Source: Gallionellaceae bacterium
Lineage (GTDB): Bacteria > Pseudomonadota > Gammaproteobacteria > Burkholderiales > Gallionellaceae
DNA: 26,263 bases
Direction of reading: 5' to 3'
Assembly (NCBI GenBank): GCA_030690855.1
Contig: JAUYFR010000300.1
Location: forward strand, 1 to 26,263
The notes beneath the pieces are model-generated. The model was not told where the DNA came from and searched no databases. It saw only the letters and a program-made list of their open reading frames with translations. Shown here piece by piece: positions 25,258 through 26,263 of this stretch (its first letter is position 1; every line of letters begins with the position of its first letter). The position numbers and the translations under genes were made by a program.

Positions 25258-25276
25258 ATTCAAATTAGTCGAAAAC

Positions 25277-26263
25277 CTATTCCTTGGCCTTTGCGGCCTT
25301 TTTAGCTGCCGCTTTCTTGGCGGCGGGTTTTTTCACTGTTTTTTTCTTCGCCGCAACCTTTTTAGTCACCGTTTTCGCGGTCTTTGGCTCAGCTTTGGCT
25401 TTAGGTGTTGCTTTTGTCTTGGTCGTTTTGCTGGTGGCCCTTTTGGCGGCAGGTCTGCGTGAAGGCTTCGTTGATGGACCTTTCGCCACTTTGGCGGCGA
25501 TTAGTTCCAGCGCTTCTTCTAGTGTAATGTCATCCGGCGAAATATCTTTTGGTAGGGTTGCATTAATCTTGCCATGACGTGCGTAAGCGCCGTAACGGCC
25601 GCTACAAATTTCAACGGTCGCTTTGTCCTCTGGGTGGTCGCCTAAGGTACGTAATACGGTTGCTCCGCCGTCTCTGGCTTGAGCCAGCAATTCAACGGCC
25701 CGGTCTAATGCAATATCAAAGATGCTGTCGGTGCGTGGAATAGATTTGAATTTGCCATCGTGACCAATATAAGGGCCAAAGCGTCCGATGTTAACAATGA
25801 CCTTTTTGTTGGTCTCTGGGTGTAAACCGAGATCTTTTGGTAGTGATAACAGTTTTAGCGCATTTTCTAAATCCGCTTGATCAACGGGCATTTCCTTGGG
25901 CCATGACACGCGTTTTGGTTTGGTTTTGGCACCCTCTTCCACTTCGCCCAGCTGGACATAGTGACCGTACGGACCTTTCAGCAGTAATACGGCTTGCTGA
26001 GTTTCGGGATGCACACCCATTTCTACCCGCGCGGCGGCATCGTCTTGGCTTTCGCCGCTGAGGCTGCGTTTGTATTTGCACTCAGGGTAGTTGGTGCAAC
26101 TAATAAAGCTGCCATAACGGCTGAGCTTTTTGGCTAGCGGTTTGCCACAGTCTGGGCACGCCTCATCAATCAATTCCACCGGACGGTCAATGTTGGTTTT
26201 TTCTTTGATGAGCCCGGAAAAACCTTTCCAGAATTCATCCATCACGCCGATCCAGTCGCGCTT
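25277..26263 (-). CDS. topA: DNA topoisomerase I, C-terminal part, cut by window edge
   Basis: The visible 328 residues are the C-terminus of the type IA topoisomerase that relaxes negative supercoils, opposing gyrase. The frame is open to the right edge (first visible residues KRDWIGVMDEFWKGF). A zinc-ribbon follows (CPDCGKPL then SCTNYPECKYKR), then repeated short domains with YGxYxxxG patterns (GPYGHYVQLG, GRFGPYIGHDGK, GRYGAYARHGK). The last 65 or so residues are a Lys/Ala/Thr tail ending AKE, typical of betaproteobacterial TopA. It is the only gene right of the origin on the minus strand, i.e. head-on to the replication fork. The catalytic core is outside the window. Confidence 0.95.
   Translation of the reverse strand, partial: KRDWIGVMDEFWKGFSGLIKEKTNIDRPVELIDEACPDCGKPLAKKLSRYGSFISCTNYPECKYKRSLSGESQDDAAARVEMGVHPETQQAVLLLKGPYGHYVQLGEVEEGAKTKPKRVSWPKEMPVDQADLENALKLLSLPKDLGLHPETNKKVIVNIGRFGPYIGHDGKFKSIPRTDSIFDIALDRAVELLAQARDGGATVLRTLGDHPEDKATVEICSGRYGAYARHGKINATLPKDISPDDITLEEALELIAAKVAKGPSTKPSRRPAAKRATSKTTKTKATPKAKAEPKTAKTVTKKVAAKKKTVKKPAAKKAAAKKAAKAKE

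Noticed and set aside
24172..25276. Integron-cassette interpretation of the lipoprotein-GNAT pair
   Set aside because: RYYYAAC-like strings occur (for example ACCTAAC after the GNAT gene), but I could not find paired GTTRRRY/RYYYAAC ends with the inner folded arms of an attC site, and no integrase is visible.
25284..25577. Plus-strand hydrophobic open frame near the right edge
   Set aside because: It is the antisense reading of the Lys/Ala-rich tail of topA, which produces artificial Phe/Ala/Leu runs.

Overview
This window looks like the replication-origin region of a bacterial chromosome, most probably from a betaproteobacterium with fairly low GC. Three observations point there. dnaA-dnaN-gyrB follow each other with no recF (only 38 bp separate dnaN and gyrB). 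The L34 protein carries the SVTKRKRTHGFLVRMKT stretch that I associate with Betaproteobacteria. TopA ends in a long Lys/Ala-rich tail. DnaA, MnmG and MnmE also read as betaproteobacterial. I cannot name a genus; a Nitrosomonadales-like group is a guess.

Left of about 18.95 kb every gene is on the minus strand. Reading away from the origin, these are rpmH, rnpA, yidD, yidC, mnmE, mnmG, rsmG, parA, parB, the complete F1Fo ATP synthase set atpI-B-E-F-H-A-G-D-C, a terminator, glmU, glmS, and a second ParA-type ATPase cut by the left edge. Right of it dnaA, dnaN, gyrB, a small lipoprotein gene and a GNAT acetyltransferase gene are on the plus strand. The 3' part of topA is on the minus strand and enters from the right edge. 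The divergent layout puts almost everything on the leading strand of forks leaving an origin at dnaA.

The dnaA-dnaN spacer (195 bp, very AT-rich, DnaA-box-like 9-mers, a 12-bp direct repeat and an AT palindrome) is the best oriC candidate. A perfect DnaA box lies between rpmH and dnaA, next to a strong rpmH promoter. Two near-perfect parS sites, one in the mnmE-mnmG spacer and one just upstream of gyrB, flank this region and complete a ParABS system with the parA/parB genes encoded here. Functionally the window joins chromosome replication and segregation, ribosome and tRNA modification, membrane protein insertion, energy conversion and cell-wall precursor synthesis.

The gene set is an ordinary core region and I see no undescribed multi-gene system. 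The points most worth a second look are the orphan ParA with an altered Walker B motif, the placement of the two parS sites, the DnaA box beside the rpmH promoter, the repeat structure of the candidate origin, a hairpin at the mnmG start codon, the composition shift inside gyrB, and the small accessory pair between gyrB and topA. No gene-free stretch exceeds 300 bases; the longest are 20405-20599 and 25099-25276, both described below. No rRNA, tRNA, insertion sequence or CRISPR array was seen.
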